Positions 11,491 through 21,919 of a DNA stretch of 64,000 nucleotides are shown piece after piece. Below the pieces are notes generated by a model. The model saw only the letters and a program-made list of their open reading frames with translations, searched no databases and had not been told where the DNA came from. Both the position numbers and the translations under genes were made by a program. Source of the DNA: Prostheceraeus crozeri (taxonomy: Eukaryota; Platyhelminthes; Polycladida; Euryleptidae); the NCBI GenBank assembly GCA_907163375.1, contig CAJQUW010006771.1:558001-622000 (forward strand), given 5' to 3'. The first letter of the stretch is position 1. Every line of letters begins with the position of its first letter.

Positions 11491-14246
11491 ATTCAATCCA
11501 GAATGAGATGTCTTCGGCTTAATATTACTAAAGCGTTTTATGGTGTTGCAGAAATTCGCTCTTACTAAGTCCTTTTCATCATCCTCATCATCTAAATGAC
11601 GAGTGGCATTTTCAACTTCACTGATTATATCTACATTTAACTTACGGTTTTGAGAACAACGGCAAATTCAAGACTTTTGGAAGGACATCATACTTTGATT
11701 CATTAGAACCCTATCAGACAAGTTTATCACCCATCTAGACTTGTCTACATCTGAAGAAATGAATAATTGGAAATAATTCCACATATTTTTGTTCTCATCT
11801 GTTAATCTTTGAGCGTTCAGTTGACTATATACTGAGTTTAACACCAAAATTCAAGTCAATGAAGCTACAATGATCTCCGAAGTAGACCATGACTTTTTTA
11901 CGATAGACATATGAGGCTTTTACAGGTAAAACATGAGGAAGTATGGGTGATCTCTAAAAGTCATCTTTAGGATCTGATTATTTTTCGGTGAAGTTCACAG
12001 GTCGACTACAAGAAAATATGAGGGTGGCCCGGCAGATATGAGATGATTGGAACAATAATTGACTTAATTGTAGACCTTAACCTGAAATGAAATTCCACAG
12101 AATTTGCCCTGTCTCATTGAAGCGCGTTTTCTCAGGTAGATGTGCCTTTTCTACCCTCAGCATTTCCATAAAACTGTGTTTGCTGAATGGTTTACTGCAT
12201 TAACTATGGTTTTAATGTACCCACAAAATCTAGATTATTAAACATACCGCAAGTCTTCTATTGATAACTTCATTAGAAGTGGTGACCTTGCATTGGTACT
12301 ATTGAAATATTACGTCATTCAATTAAAACTAAATCGATGATCTTTTGCTGTTATTGGTTCTCCTATTGGAAGTCAGTCTACTTGTATCGGAGATGAAAAA
12401 CTCCGCTCCGGTGTTACAGGAGTTCGAATACAATCATTGACTCTGGAGCTGCACAGCAGCTTTTTTCGAGTAGCGAAGCGAGGTGTTGTCTGACAAAATA
12501 GTAGTCCTAATTACACAGTTTGGATCTGCAAATATGGCAGTGATTAAAAAATCAGATTTTTGAAATACTCTGTTAGATTTTTAGTTGTTTTCATTTACGA
12601 TGAGATCCGTGTAGCATGCGGCAATTGAGAACCACCGTTTTAAGTACTTACAAAAGTGCGTTCATGAATAAAAGGTTACTTACTTATAAATAATAACTTA
12701 CACAAAAGAGGTAAGCTTTCATTGTAAGATCGACCCAAAGGCATTGTTAGTAAATATTTGCGATGATTCCTCAAAATGTTATTTTTTCGAGACAATGTTT
12801 TCGAGTCGTCATGTATATATAATACAGTACTACTGTATCATGTATCAGCATTGAAATATCATCTGCTAGGTATTCAAATTGCATCTTTTTTATCGAAAAG
12901 GCATTTGATTTTGAGATAAAGCCAGTTCTACGTAGCCAAATATTAAAGAAATCACATTTCCATCCTTCTGGCCTATAAATAACAAGTATAATAACCGAGT
13001 TTACCTACTTCGAATTTGATTTCATCCCCAAGACAACATAGCATTAGCCGTCAAGCCGAACTAGTAAACCCCCACATATCAGCAATTATATGCCAGTATT
13101 ATTACATGTCTCAGATATAGTTCTAACGGAGCTGTTGAAAACAATGATTATAATTATGCAGAATGTGAGACATCACATTCTCGTCGAACAACGCAGCCCC
13201 AAATTTGACTGAAAGGTTGTTTTGTGAAAGAATCATGGGTAAATTCGAGATTGGAAATCTTGAACAAACTTTCAGAAATCATTAAATCAAGTACTGATAA
13301 ATTGCTCTTATCACTGCACAAGGGGTAGAATCCAAAATAAACAAAAGTTTGGGTTATGCAAAGCTATTCCTTATCAGCCCGGAAGCCGAATGCAAATCGA
13401 GAAGATTTAGTTTCTCGAGTAAGTGGGTCAACAGCGATTGCTTTTCTTCTACTGAATCAATTGCTCCTCAGTGATTGGGGCTCCCACAGGTTGTAAATTT
13501 CTTGTAAAATTCACAGCTTTCGGTCCGGCGAACATTGGGAATATATGCATGCAGATTGAGGATCTAACTTCCATTTAGGCCCACGATTGATAGTTTACGT
13601 AAAATGTGAGTCTAAGAAAAGTGCGCATAGCCCCAATCCTAAAAAATCACTGGGATAAAATTGGCAGTGCATTTTTATCATCACTATTATTACTTCCGGC
13701 ATGCTTGTTTTCCAGACAAATAGCCAGAATCTATGAGCGATTTGTAGAAAGACATAAATGGAACTATATGGATCAATGCAAAAAAAGTTTTCAAGTATTT
13801 GATGCAAAGAGAATAGATTCAAACAAAGCGCCAAAGCATGAAATTTCCCGGAAAGAGACAAGCCTATTGTTATCAAGTTTGCTTTAGAAAGTCAGATATT
13901 AAACTATGTCATGAATTCGTCTTTTGAAGTTCTCATCATGAACACAACTTGCTTCTGAGATTGGCTTAGGTTTAGTCTGCCCTTTCAGCGTCGAGACATG
14001 CCAGATGTCTATTATAATTGGCATTCTTTTCGCGACCTCAAAATTTTCAGAACATCCAATCCTAGGAATTTCAAGTGTCGTAAAATCCTATTTTCTTTTT
14101 TATATCAGTCTCAATTTTAGCTGGGAATCACTTGAGTGGTTCGCTATGACAACATTCATTTTATTTTGAAGCTCTATTCGAACTTTTTTGAAAAATTCAC
14201 GAATAAAGATCGCTTTAGGCAGTTAGGTACTAGTGATGCAGATTTT
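11491..14246. other. Non-coding stretch, nothing recognised
   Basis: No gene, terminal repeat or array could be supported. A 93-codon open frame at 13606-13887 (+) has a leucine-rich hydrophobic segment near residues 23-36, but no homology I recognise and an overlapping open frame on the other strand, so it is not called a gene. Confidence 0.4.
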
Positions 14247-14527
14247 AAGTAACTGAAGCTAGCCGCAAGACTATCAGTAGCTTTTTCGGATTAATTTGTT
14301 TAACTTACAAGTAAGCTCACTGCAGTGTAAATTATACACGCATTGTTCAACACACTGAATTTGTTATTGCAAGTTATTCAGAAAAGTTGCCGGTAAAGAC
14401 AAAAAATCCACCAAAAAATTGAAAATCTTACTGACAGACTTACTGATACTTTATATGCGCCATGAAAACATTTGTTAACGCTAGAAAATAGGTCAGCCCT
14501 CTTATTTGAGCTATTTCCGAATTTGTT
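14247..14527 (+). repeat. Interspersed repeat, about 281 bp (copy 1)
   Basis: This segment matches 48251-48532 and 53750-54031 in reverse complement at about 95% or better. Homology starts at AAGTAACTGAAG and stops abruptly at CCGAATTTGTT. No tRNA-like promoter boxes, poly-A tail or clear terminal inverted repeat were seen, so the class (SINE, MITE or other) is open. Confidence 0.85.
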
Positions 14528-14712
14528 GGATTCCTAGTACTCAGACTTATTTTTTATACTCCGCTTCCATGCTGTCATTTTCATGGATATGATAGGACCG
14601 CCACTACAACTCCGGTATCTTACGTCTCAAGCGTTAAGCGTTTAGCGCAAATGTCAATTTTTCAAAAATTAGTCAGTTTCATTTAAAATGTAAATTTTTA
14701 AAAGTAGTCAAA

Positions 14713-14922
14713 CAGTGTTAGCCTGAGTTCTGGAAGTCCCCCATATCTCTGATGTAGATAAAAACAACTTCTTTGCAAGAGATCAAGCGCTTTTATACTC
14801 ATACCCGAATATGACCCGACGGTTGTCGAAAGCGCTATCTCTCTTGAAAAAGTTGTTTTATATGGGGACTTCCAGAACTCATATAGGGATTCTCCTACAC
14901 ATTTCAAAGCAGTGTTAGCCTG
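14713..14922. repeat. Hairpin repeat bounded by 13-bp direct repeats
   Basis: Two arms (roughly 14726-14795 and 14828-14880) are imperfect inverted copies: GAGTTCTGGAAGTCC on the left answers GGACTTCCAGAACTC on the right, and AAGCGCTTT answers AAAGCGCT. CAGTGTTAGCCTG flanks the structure at 14713-14725 and 14910-14922, which may be a long target duplication or part of the element. Confidence 0.75.
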
Positions 14923-15908
14923 CGCATTTGATGGATGTAGATGTTCAAATTGTTCATCATCAGCTGCTATTGATATGATGGGTCAGCATGCATACCACAT
15001 GTGGTGCACGAAGGAATTTATTTTCAAATCGGAATTATCAACCATTTAACTGCATGGTATACAAGCGGGTAACTATGAAATCAATACCTGGACTTCATGT
15101 GCAGGGACAGACAATCCTAGTCTATGTGGCTAAGCATCGTCTTATCTACACAATTTCAAAATACATGCAGGCCTAGATAAGAAAATAATTCGTTTGCGGA
15201 AGTTGATTATTCCACAACGTTAGATAAGAAGACAACCCGGTTATTAAACTTTTTGGAATTTCAGTTACCGAATCAGCGACTGTGGTCTATGTATCATCTG
15301 TATCATCAAAAATTGGAAAAATATTTCAATTTGAAACAATGTAGAGCATTTTATGACAGCACATTTACTTGATCAAATTTAGCAAATTCAAAATTTTGAT
15401 TTTCATTAGCATTTGATGGGAATTCCCGGACAGGCTATTTTCAGAAATGGTTACGAAAGGAATAAACATGCTTTTTACCCACCCTGTCAGATAGCACAAT
15501 ACTCTTCGTTTTGATAATGCACTGCCATGTACAGTATATACGTACGTCTAATTACTGGTAGTGACTTCAAGAAGTCACATTAATTCTTATTTTCACTCCA
15601 CGTAATTCGTTTTCACTACTGCCTTTGCACTGTTCACTGTACATTTGCTTGATTGAGGAACGAGCTGACGTTCTAAACAAGGATAAATTATTGGTTTGCT
15701 TCAAATTTCGGTTCTACATAGACGTCTGAGTAAAATTAACATTTCTAATAGGCCAACATAATACACGCGTATTATGCCATTGAATGAAAATAAATGTGAT
15801 GACAATGGACTGTACAACACTGTTTTCCGAATTAGAAACAAGCTGTGTTGTTCGAGAGTTTCAAATAATCATACATAAACGCTTTTCAAAGGACTTTTGA
15901 ATTTTTTC
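14923..15908. other. Non-coding stretch, nothing recognised
   Basis: AT-rich sequence with stops in all frames apart from very short ORFs. No repeat or RNA gene was recognised. Confidence 0.4.
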
Positions 15909-16001
15909 AAATTGCCTCCGGCTTTCACCGGAAAAAGCACATTTTTACTAGCCGTTGAGTCAAAAAATCTCGCGTTTTTATGTGAAAGCCAGAGGCAATT
16001 T
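15909..16001. repeat. Short hairpin (20-bp arms)
   Basis: AAATTGCCTCCGGCTTTCAC at 15909-15928 is answered by GTGAAAGCCAGAGGCAATTT at 15982-16001, with one mismatch over 20 bp and a 53-bp loop. It is a MITE-sized foldback with no obvious target duplication. Confidence 0.8.
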
Positions 16002-16363
16002 TTAAAATAGGAATAATTTTTTCAAATTTTTTAAATAGATTTTCAGGAATAATGGCTAATAAAAACCTTAATGATCTCTACAAAGGACTTTTAAGATTAA
16101 TTATTCTCAAGATTAGTAACCTCATCATGTGAAGTATGTAAATCATAGCATAGCCTAGTAGGTTACACACAGTTTTATGTTTGGCTAACTGATGAGGCTC
16201 TGATAAAGCGAATAGACACCTACAATGTATTCTATGAAACATTCTATTTGTCGGACAGCTAAATCAAATAGCAAATCACAGGATATAACGGTAAAACGTG
16301 TCCCCTAAAAAATTAACAACTTTTCCCTTCTCTCATAATTTAATCGATGTTCAAAATTTTCAG

Positions 16364-16478
16364 ACATCTCATTGATTTGACAGAACCAAAGATTGCCGAT
16401 GAGTTGCCAAGTTATAATTTTCCACTTCTATCTGTTAAGCACAATCCCATTCACGTGAAAACGATGTCGCAAGTTGAG
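16364..16478 (+). CDS. Candidate internal host exon (weak)
   Basis: A polypyrimidine-TTTTCAG acceptor precedes 16364 and a GAG|GTAATT donor follows 16478. One frame between them is open for the whole 115 bp (37 codons, containing HLIDLTEPK and NPIHVKTMSQ). No protein family is recognised and no partner exon was found. Codon use looks more protein-like than the surroundings, but with one short exon this may be chance. Confidence 0.25.
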
Positions 16479-17071
16479 GTAATTACGTCATATTTGACAG
16501 GCAATGGATAAAGCAAACAGATAAAAAGCAGAATTAACTCATTTGCTTATGATAATGGATGACATGTCAAGCGACTGTGAATTATCATACCTGCTGAGCG
16601 ATAACTCAAAAAAATGTTGGGATGCAATCTACAGCGATTGGTTCCGTGGTAGTGAAGTGTAATTTTATCAGCCCTTAATCAGTTTTAATAAGGGACCTTC
16701 AGTATAGTTAAAGTCCATCGTTAGCCTACTCTAGGAAAACCGCACCAGGTGCCACTCAAAACTTTGAGCGGGTCCCTTTATCAGTATTACAAATTTGTTG
16801 GGTCTTCAGTATGGCAGTATGGAAGGTATTTTCTTAAGTATAAGAAGTCCTGTGTTAGTTATTGCTATTTATTCCACAGTAGACCTACAGTTTCCTCTAA
16901 ATTTGGATTTTATACAGATAGAACAATTTACTTCTTTACTTTTGCTAAACATCCATAAACAAAAAACGGACAATCTCTACTCAACAGACGTCATGAAACA
17001 ATTCATTTAAAACCAACCACAACAGCTAATTTTTTTTTTGAAAAGTTTTGACTGACTGTATTTGATTGGCC

Positions 17072-17261
17072 TATAATATGATGAATTCTTCCAAAACCAA
17101 GTTCTCTTCAATTATTTTATTGCGAGCTTTCGGGTGAATCCTCCACCCGTCTTCAGGCACGTACAGAGAGTACTCTCTGAAGACGGGTGGAGCATTCACC
17201 CGAAAGCTCGCAATAAAATAGTTGAAGAGAACTTGGTTTTTGAAGAATTCATCATATTATA
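17072..17261. repeat. Near-perfect foldback, 85-bp arms
   Basis: The left arm (17072-17156) and right arm (17177-17261) are inverted copies with only a few differences, separated by a 20-bp spacer. The right arm contains CTGAAGACGGGTGG, a CACCCGAAAGCTCG segment and CAATAAAATA. This resembles the CTGAAGA...CGAAA tails seen at the ends of many Penelope-like and related retroelements. The resemblance is from memory and unproven. Confidence 0.85.
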
Positions 17262-18337
17262 ACTGCTAGTTGTTCTCTGAGAAGAAGGATATTGATTGGC
17301 CTATGAACTATGTTCATTAGCATTATCAACTTTCATAACCTCGTGTTCTTATTTGAGTATGGTTCAGTTTCGAAGTCGGAATCTGCATGTTTGATAAATG
17401 AAATCTCCATAGTTTTAAGAAAAAGTCTAATTGATTTAAAAGTGCGGAATATTTAAATGATTGCACCCTACGCATTAGAATATGCGTATGAATATTCCAA
17501 TAAAATTTAATTAATGAATAAACTAGAAGTTGAATGGAAATGCCTGGAAAATTCTTCAGTTTCTTAATGCTTATTGAACCAATACGCGCAATATTTCATG
17601 ACATTGCTGTCAAACTAGATATTTTTAGTAGTATACATGTATATTTGTTTCTGAATAATTATTTGACCGCGGGTCTATGCATTTTACCACCAACATGCGT
17701 ATACAATAATTCGCACACTTGAGGCCAGTGTCATGCAAGATAGCCTACTAAAGAAACTCACGTATTGCTGGATATAAAAATCAATCAATGATCAAATAAA
17801 GCTTTGTTGAATGAGTGGAAATACTATGAATTAGCATTGACACATGACATTTAAGTTGAGGAAAATCTCATTATCATACATTCTCTCGGAAAGTTCTACT
17901 TACTTTGCATGATAAGTTCATGTCTTCCTTGTCCGGAAACATCCGACTGCCGAAGTAAAGACTCGATGGTTAAGCATATTAAGATGCTACTTCGAAGATG
18001 CTCCAAGTCACTTATTGATCAGTCTTAAAATGTAACATAACAAGTGGCATGATTATGCGCAATTGCATGTAGGAATGTAAAACATTTAATGTCTTGTTTG
18101 ATCATGCTAAATTGATAATGTTTGTTAACATGCTCTTAGATATGCTGCATATAGGCCTATGTGCATGCGCCGAACATATACTTAGTATTGTAAAATATAT
18201 TAGGCCTATTATAACTAAAAAGAATGCTTATAAAAATTGCTATTAATAAATGCAAAATTGTATAAATTGTCCATAGGACTGCTAAATAATAGAAATAATA
18301 AACTAATAAAATTAGACTAAAAATAAACAAAATTGTC
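17262..18337. other. Host flank left of the Polinton, nothing recognised
   Basis: AT-rich DNA with only short frames. ATAGGCCTAT-type palindromes occur near 18150 and 18205, a motif style common in echinoderm intergenic DNA. Confidence 0.4.
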
Positions 18338-18343
18338 ATTGCA
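18338..18343. repeat. Left Polinton target-site duplication
   Basis: ATTGCA abuts the left terminus and is repeated exactly at 47361-47366 beyond the right terminus. Six base pairs is the known Polinton duplication length. Confidence 0.93.
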
Positions 18344-19340
18344 AGTAGTAAGCAAACCTCCACAATAAACACAGCGCCCCCCCTCGGTTGAGAGTGTTGT
18401 CCGTCCGTGTTGACTTGAGCGGCCGACCAGGTTGCCAGAGTTAGCGGCGACTGTGGGATGTTTTGGGTTCTAGCGTCTAAACGGCTGCTCCAATGGTAGA
18501 TCTGAGACCAGATTTGGAATCAGCGTCAAATTCTACATCAGCATGGTAAATTTGAAAGCTCCATCGGAGAGAAAAAATGTTTGGGGCGTTCCCCCCCCCT
18601 CGGCAGCGTTGCTTACAACTTTGGTTCTAGATGTCGTAGAAAGTCGTGCAATAGCTCGTTTGAAAGCTAAGACTAAGACAAATTCACTGAAAGAAGCGGC
18701 TTGTTCATATCTGTCTTCGTTTAGATGTGAGACGCCATTTAAGATTTGGGAGATTGGCGAAAAACGACATAGTTAACGGCGAATGTGGGATGTTTTAGGC
18801 TCTAGCGTCTAAACGGCTGCTCCAATGGTAGATCTGAGACCAGATTTGGAATCAGCGTCAAATTCTGCATCTGTGGGGTGATTTCCAGCTCAATCGGCGA
18901 GAAAAAATTTTCAACATTTTTCGGAAAAACGACAGTTAACGGCGAATTGGGGCTGGTTTTGGACTGTAGAGCCAAAACGAAGCATCGGATGGGAAAACGG
19001 AGGCCAGATTCGGATTCAGCGTCAAATTCTGCATCCGTAGGGTGATTTCCAGCTCCATCGGAGAGAAAAAGTTTTTGGGACGTCCCCCCCTCGACAGCGT
19101 TGCTTACAACTTTGGTTCTAGAGATCGTAGAAAGTCGTACAATAGCTCGTTTGAAAGCTAAGACTGAGACAAATTCACTGAAAGAAGCGGCTTGTTCATA
19201 TCTGTCTTCGTTTAGATGTGAGACGCCATTTAAGATTTGGGAGATTGGCGAAAAACGACAGAGTTAGAATTTTCCAAAAAACAGCTCCAGCGGACGAACG
19301 AAGGCTCGGATTGGTAAACGGAGGCCAGATTTGGAATCAG
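18344..19340 (+). repeat. Left Polinton terminal inverted repeat with internal units
   Basis: The outer 70 bp mirror 47290-47360. Inward, the arm consists of repeated units: an outer unit from about 18420, a partial one from about 18776 and another from about 18951. They share segments such as GTCTAAACGGCTGCTCC and GATTTGGAATCAGCGTC. The outermost 350-bp unit has no direct counterpart at the same place in the right arm, so the two arms differ in unit number. Homology to the right arm ends near 19340, where the promoter region begins. Confidence 0.85.
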
Positions 19341-19354
19341 CTTAATGTTATTGT

Positions 19355-19402
19355 CCAATGAGGATCATCATCCAATGAGAATCATGGATTTCTCTATAAA
19401 TA
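19355..19402 (+). promoter_or_regulatory. Left Polinton promoter: two CCAAT boxes and a TATA box
   Basis: CCAAT occurs at 19355-19359 and 19372-19376, each followed by a similar GA-rich stretch. CTATAAATA occurs at 19394-19402. It is about 95 bp upstream of the ATG at 19496 and just inside the TIR, a suitable place for the rightward transcript. Confidence 0.6.
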
Positions 19403-19495
19403 ATGAGACTTTAGAGAGACAGTCATTCTATTTTTGAATCGTATAAGTGACGGACGCACGTTCTCTCAGCTCATCTATCCTACTTTTCAACTAGA

Positions 19496-19749
19496 ATGGT
19501 AAGTCAGAAAACTTCCCTCCACTTCCTTTCTTGAGTGTTTACCTAATCGCATCTTTCCGCTTTCAGGCTTCTACATCACTTACCAGACTAGATGCTGATG
19601 TCCAGACGGTGCAAGGTTCGCTACAATCAGGCCATATACAGTTGAGACCGGTGGAGGAAACAACACAGGTACATAATCCTACACCCCTACAGCGTAAATT
19701 TAGACAAGGCATGCGCTATTTCGATCATGCTATAGCGCTGGAAACGTGA
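19496..19749 (+). CDS. First rightward Polinton ORF, spliced start
   Basis: An ATG at 19496-19498 is followed at once by GTAAGT. A CTTTCAG acceptor ends at 19566, giving a 68-bp intron in phase 0. The second exon reads ASTSLTRLDADVQTVQGSLQ and ends at 19749. The coding exon is only about 60 codons and matches no family I know. The placement of the intron directly behind the start codon is shared with the polymerase gene on the other side of the element. It lies head-to-tail with the ORF at 19750. Confidence 0.55.
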
Positions 19750-20262
19750 ATGATCCCTTCCACAGACGTGAGTGTGAAGAGGAATCAGTATGGAGACTAT
19801 GTCATCATTCCTGTAGCTCCGTACATACGTCGACAGCTTGACATTATTGAAGAATTTGTGACACTAAATATGGATATCCCTACTCCCCTTGACGAAGTGT
19901 GGAGAGCGAGAGATGACAAGGATACACCATATAAAAAGATTTGGGAAGGTGAACGACTTTCTCTACCACTATCGCATTGGTGTTCTTACTATCGAAAGGA
20001 TGGAGAACAAATAACACCCATCAGGTGTGAAGAGCTCGCAGAAGGCACTTGGAATATTCGTTTCACAATAAGCGGACTATATTATGGTTATCATAAGGAT
20101 AATAAATTGGCCTCTATAGCAATGCATACTCAATCCATCCTATATATACCGAAGCAGCCAGATGTTAATAGCATCATTGATCAAATCCTCAACGAGAGCG
20201 GTGGGAAGCACAAGTCAGAGAAGAATGTTGCCGGAAAACGCAAATCAAAGGAGAATCGCTAA
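19750..20262 (+). CDS. Polinton hypothetical protein, 170 aa
   Basis: Not recognised. The protein has a structured N-terminal part (YGDYVIIPVAPYIRRQLDII near residues 14-33), a central segment rich in aromatic residues, and a Lys/Glu/Ser-rich basic tail (GGKHKSEKNVAGKRKSKENR) that could bind nucleic acid or serve as a nuclear signal. It follows the first ORF without a gap and precedes the exonuclease-like gene. Its role is unknown. Confidence 0.55.
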   Translation: MIPSTDVSVKRNQYGDYVIIPVAPYIRRQLDIIEEFVTLNMDIPTPLDEVWRARDDKDTPYKKIWEGERLSLPLSHWCSYYRKDGEQITPIRCEELAEGTWNIRFTISGLYYGYHKDNKLASIAMHTQSILYIPKQPDVNSIIDQILNESGGKHKSEKNVAGKRKSKENR

Positions 20263-20269
20263 TCCTTTC

Positions 20270-20422
20270 CTGTCTCTACCTTATGACAATTCGCTTATGT
20301 GGTTTGAGTGTAGTAGACGTCGTCTTATCAGATACATTTTACTTCTTCGCTGTCATCATGTTATTTGTGTATTTTGTCGTGAACAGCATCGTTGCACTTC
20401 TTCATATTGTAATATGTTATAG
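20270..20422 (+). other. Cys/His-rich coding stretch (possible zinc-binding)
   Basis: One rightward frame ends with RCHHVICVFCREQHRC and a further Cys, a spacing that resembles half of a RING or related zinc finger. It overlaps the end of the previous ORF and has no clear start of its own. It may be a remnant related to the RING-like ORF at 21515. Confidence 0.35.
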
Positions 20423-20460
20423 GATTTTTCATCCGATGAGTAAAACTATGTAATTGTCTT

Positions 20461-21014
20461 TTTAGTCATCCACCATCATTTATATGGATTGTGAGGGTGA
20501 TCCTGCACAGGAGCTCAGTGCTATTGCCATGGACAATTGCTCATATCAGATTGTTATTGTTTATCATTTTCATGACAAGTGTGATCCCAAAGCTGATGGA
20601 TGGGCGAGAAAACATATTCATGGACTTAATCAACAATATTTACAAGACTTTGGTCTTCCTACTGAAAGTGCTCTTCTTATTGACTTTAAAAGATGGCTAG
20701 CAGCCTTCAATGTTGTACGTATCTTTTGTAATGATCCCTCCAAGGAGAGAAAGCTTTTTCCTAATGTAGTCATTAATGATATTCTACTTCCACCTTGGGA
20801 TAGTAGAGTTAATCAACACTATCATGAAGTTACGAAATGTTTCAAGGAACTGAGTGTTCCCATTTCAAATATTCGTTGTAGTAGTTACATTCATAAACAA
20901 TGTTCTTTTCCTCCTTACCTCAGCACTGCCAAAGTAAGGTTTGGTTTTCATTGCTCTCTGTATGATAGTTACCAACTGTATCTATTTTATTTGTTTCAAA
21001 CCCAAAATTTGTAA
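20461..21014 (+). CDS. DEDD-exonuclease-like Polinton protein
   Basis: The frame opens behind a TCTTTTTAG acceptor-like site at about 20465 and contains IYMDCEGDPAQELSAIAM. This has the hydrophobic-D-x-E-G pattern of motif I of DEDD 3'-5' exonucleases, including the following QE-LSAI strand. Later a WARKHIHGLN segment and ALLIDFKRWL resemble the middle of the fold. The track start at 20484 would cut into the motif; a spliced upstream exon is more likely. Such a nuclease could trim or proofread replication intermediates, but this is inference. Family resemblance is from motif memory, and the downstream part looks disturbed. Confidence 0.5.
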
Positions 21015-21017
21015 TTC

Positions 21018-21512
21018 ATGCTGGAAGAAGTCATTCAATTAAAGCTTTATGTAAAGACTTGCTGTTTTTCATGCAATTGGAGGGATAGATGCAGGATGAC
21101 AATGTCTTTCTCAAATGATTGTGGAACATTGCGTTTTCATAGACAAGGTTTAAAAGGGACTATTCAAGATTATGTGATAACATTTCATAAAGATGAGATT
21201 AACATCAAATCAGTTATTGGTGATACTAGCACACTATTTTTGAAGTTAATGGATACGTTTTCTGATAAAATTGTAATGGCGCGATTAGTTGCGAAAATTC
21301 ATTTCAGTCATTTTGGGAAAGAAGAGGTAGAAGATCGTTTCTTCCACTTTGCTTCTTATTCGATGGAAGTTGTAGATAATCCTGAAGAATTTTTTGAAAG
21401 ACATATGGGAAAAATTGCTCAACATCTTGATGCATTTAACCATCATGATAGCAGTCGAGCGATTGAAGCAATTTCATATATTCACATTCAACTTTCTATA
21501 AAAGAAACTTAA
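21018..21512 (+). CDS. Polinton conserved hypothetical protein
   Basis: About 135 codons from the internal Met in MTMSFSNDCG onward look protein-like. A C-terminal segment with FFHFASYSMEVVDNPEEFFE and HMGKIAQHLDAFN followed by AISYIHIQLS resembles a protein I have seen in other invertebrate Polintons, but for which I know no function. It sits between the exonuclease-like and RING-like ORFs. Confidence 0.45.
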   Translation: MLEEVIQLKLYVKTCCFSCNWRDRCRMTMSFSNDCGTLRFHRQGLKGTIQDYVITFHKDEINIKSVIGDTSTLFLKLMDTFSDKIVMARLVAKIHFSHFGKEEVEDRFFHFASYSMEVVDNPEEFFERHMGKIAQHLDAFNHHDSSRAIEAISYIHIQLSIKET

Positions 21513-21514
21513 AG

Positions 21515-21826
21515 ATGCAATGGTACTTGATCGTAGCACAATTGGTTTTCGAGTTATGTCTACTTACTCTCGAAGTATCTTCCTTCTGTACATGCGTCTA
21601 TTATTTAGAAAAGGCTAGCAAGTTCATGTCGTCAAAAAGACTAGCTTTAAAAATTGTTAATAAGAGTGAAAACATGTGTGATATATGTAAGCGAAAGGAT
21701 GGAAGTGAAAAACGCATCTTTAAGAGATGTAAGCATATTTTCTGCCAGCGCTGTTTCATACGCTGCTGTATTCAACTCTGTCAATGTAGCCACTGTGATA
21801 TAGCTCATTTTGAGTGTCACTTCTGA
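21515..21826 (+). CDS. RING-like zinc-finger protein, 103 aa
   Basis: The last 50 residues read CDICKRKDGSEKRIF then RCKHIFCQRCF and CSHC. This gives a C-x2-C, C-x-H-x2-C-x2-C, C-x2-C order like a small RING or RING-like finger. An N-terminal hydrophobic stretch (YLIVAQLVFELCLLTL) might be a membrane segment or an artefact of a wrong start. RING proteins usually act as ubiquitin ligases, so a role in dealing with host proteins is plausible but unproven. Confidence 0.5.
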   Translation: MQWYLIVAQLVFELCLLTLEVSSFCTCVYYLEKASKFMSSKRLALKIVNKSENMCDICKRKDGSEKRIFKRCKHIFCQRCFIRCCIQLCQCSHCDIAHFECHF

Positions 21827-21919
21827 CATAAAAGTTAGTACCCATGCAAATATGGAAAACTGAAGTTGCGACAATGGTAAAGAGAAAAATGGTCTACAGC
21901 CATTCGAGCTCTTCAACGA

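Noticed and set aside
13606-13887. 93-codon plus-strand frame as a host gene
   Set aside because: A frame of equal length lies on the opposite strand and there is no recognisable domain or splice context.
17177-17206. Hammerhead ribozyme core in the foldback
   Set aside because: CTGAAGA and CGAAA flank a possible stem, but the base following CTGAAGA does not pair as the core requires and no cleavage site is apparent.
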